A stretch of 57,350 nt of DNA from Bodo saltans (Eukaryota; Euglenozoa; Kinetoplastea; Eubodonida; Bodonidae), in assembly GCA_001460835.1 (NCBI GenBank), contig CYKH01001782.1:1-57350 (forward strand), given 5' to 3'. Below the pieces are notes generated by a model. That model saw only the letters and a list, made by a program, of their open reading frames with translations, was not told where the DNA came from and made no database searches. Positions 56,376-57,350 of this stretch are shown here, one piece after another. Within the stretch, counting starts at the first letter, position 1; each line of letters starts with the position of its first letter. The position numbers were made by a program, and so were the translations under genes.

Positions 56376-57350
56376 CTCGGCGAGTATCGGAAAAAAAAAA
56401 AAAAATCACTCAGCTTCAGTCCGAGAGAATATCCCGGGCATCCTTTGCGCCGTCGTATCCTTTCTCCCGTTGGTTTGATGGCAAAAAAAAGAATCATCAA
56501 GTTTGCTTTGGTATGCGTAGTGAAATGAGCTTTCCAAGAAACCGGTCTTGAGACTCGATTTTTTTTTTTTGCATTTTTTTTTTGTGAGGCCCTTTGTGGT
56601 CTTTATTTTTGCTGTGACGCTCTTTTGTGTCAGCTTCACCGGAGGAAAACAAACAAGCAATCAAACACACTAAAACAACACAATCACCTCGGATATTTTC
56701 CTTATTTCTTTTCTTTGAATTTTAGCGTTAACTATTGCAGAGTCACAGCCAATTACACAAGAAAACAAAACAACAAAACGGAGAGGCAAAACTCAACAAT
56801 AAAACCTCAGACAAACACACACACAGAATACAGAAAGCCCACATTCTTTTTCAATGCCACCCCACCTTTTTTGTTTATGCAGCTGGCTCGTCGTGTTGAG
56901 CCACTTTCGCCTTTTCTCGCACGAGGGCACGTGCCAATTCAGGCAGATTAGAGCTTGTTTTTTCTCAAAGGGTGCAACCGACCATTCTTCTTCGTGTGAA
57001 GGAGAGTTGTGAAAGAAACGACGAGGCAATTTCTTCTGACTGTTAAGAAATTAATGCCACTGGAGGAGGGGGAGGGGACGCACGAAAACTACAAAAAACA
57101 AAAACAAAAACAACAACACACAAAAAAAAGATCAATCAAAGTGCCAAAACACACGAGAAAACAAACAAGCAACAAGAAACAGAAGCAAGATCCAGATTTT
57201 TTCTTTTTCTTTTTTTCCAAAGGACCTTGTCCAAATCTCTCACGTTATTTTTCCGTAACTCAACGCACGGGTGATAACTTTAGAACTTTTCTTCCCGCCC
57301 CATATCTAGTGCCCCAAAATCGGAAGGGTTGATACAGAATTGCAAAAAAG
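56376..57350 (+). other. intergenic region, 975 nt, to the window end
   Basis: 3' flank of the CCHC gene with an A run near 56391. A T12-GCA-T10 arrangement at about 56559-56583 resembles T16-GCA-T6 at 54160. A/C-rich microsatellite-like sequence follows, and a T/C tract (57197-57219) ending in CAAAG is a candidate acceptor for a gene beyond the window. Open frames here lack ATG or family likeness. Confidence 0.45.

Noticed and set aside
56625-57332. Open frames near the window end
   Set aside because: Rich in Lys/Asn/Gln/Phe from A/C- and T-rich DNA, without domains; most likely UTR of flanking genes.
1-57350. tRNA, rRNA, spliced-leader RNA, CRISPR arrays, transposase genes
   Set aside because: Looked for tRNA T-loop-like GGTTCGA.TCC boxes, spaced palindromic repeats and reverse-transcriptase or transposase motifs; none convincing. 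Small nucleolar RNAs could not be judged by eye.

Overview
The window looks like part of the nuclear genome of a kinetoplastid protist, most likely a free-living bodonid such as Bodo saltans; the species name is inference. Twenty-three protein genes and one decayed gene all lie on the + strand and none can be supported on the - strand. No introns are visible, intergenic gaps are mostly 200-700 nt, and T/C-rich tracts ending in AG lie just upstream of many starts, as expected for polycistronic transcription resolved by spliced-leader trans-splicing. The repertoire is also kinetoplastid: a calpain-like protein with a kinetoplastid-type N-terminal domain, a PPR protein, an adenylate kinase with a docking extension, a UMSBP-like CCHC protein, an RHS/Crinkler-type NTPase, and La and EF-1alpha.

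Layout. 1-336: a 51-bp-period repeat block. 337-7615: RING-H2 protein, longin R-SNARE, a CxxC/CxxC protein resembling Mis18/Yippee, a PPR protein, an LRR protein, and an adenylate kinase whose reading frame is broken by one base. 8175-18269: one 3364-codon WD40 plus coiled-coil gene. 18515-24974: thymidine kinase, kinesin and a J-domain protein. 25390-30019: the accessory part, with an intact RHS/CR-type P-loop NTPase with a nuclease-like C-terminus, followed by the wreck of a second, different P-loop NTPase; short similar intergenic sequences flank this block. 30341-40338: a two-module glycosyltransferase-like type II membrane protein, a CH-domain coiled-coil protein, a small unknown and a CRT-like transporter. 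40624-41934: EF-1alpha, damaged by a 214-bp tandem duplication and a 300-N gap. 42638-56375: LRR protein, short Qc-SNARE, LRR/membrane-hairpin protein, lipoyl/E3-binding protein, La, calpain and a polyQ CCHC zinc-knuckle protein. No rRNA, tRNA or CRISPR was seen.

Neighbouring genes are not functionally linked in the operon sense; co-transcription is the kinetoplastid default. Recurring themes are cytoskeleton/flagellum (kinesin, WD40 coiled coil, CH protein, adenylate kinase), membrane traffic (two SNAREs) and RNA handling (PPR, La, CCHC).

The most unusual signals are the RHS/CR locus with its decayed neighbour, two diverged tandem duplications each joined by a run of 10-11 T, a Mis18-like domain in a lineage with non-canonical kinetochores, an abrupt codon-usage switch inside the LRR gene at 42638, and a nearly 600-nt ATG-free leader before the CCHC gene.
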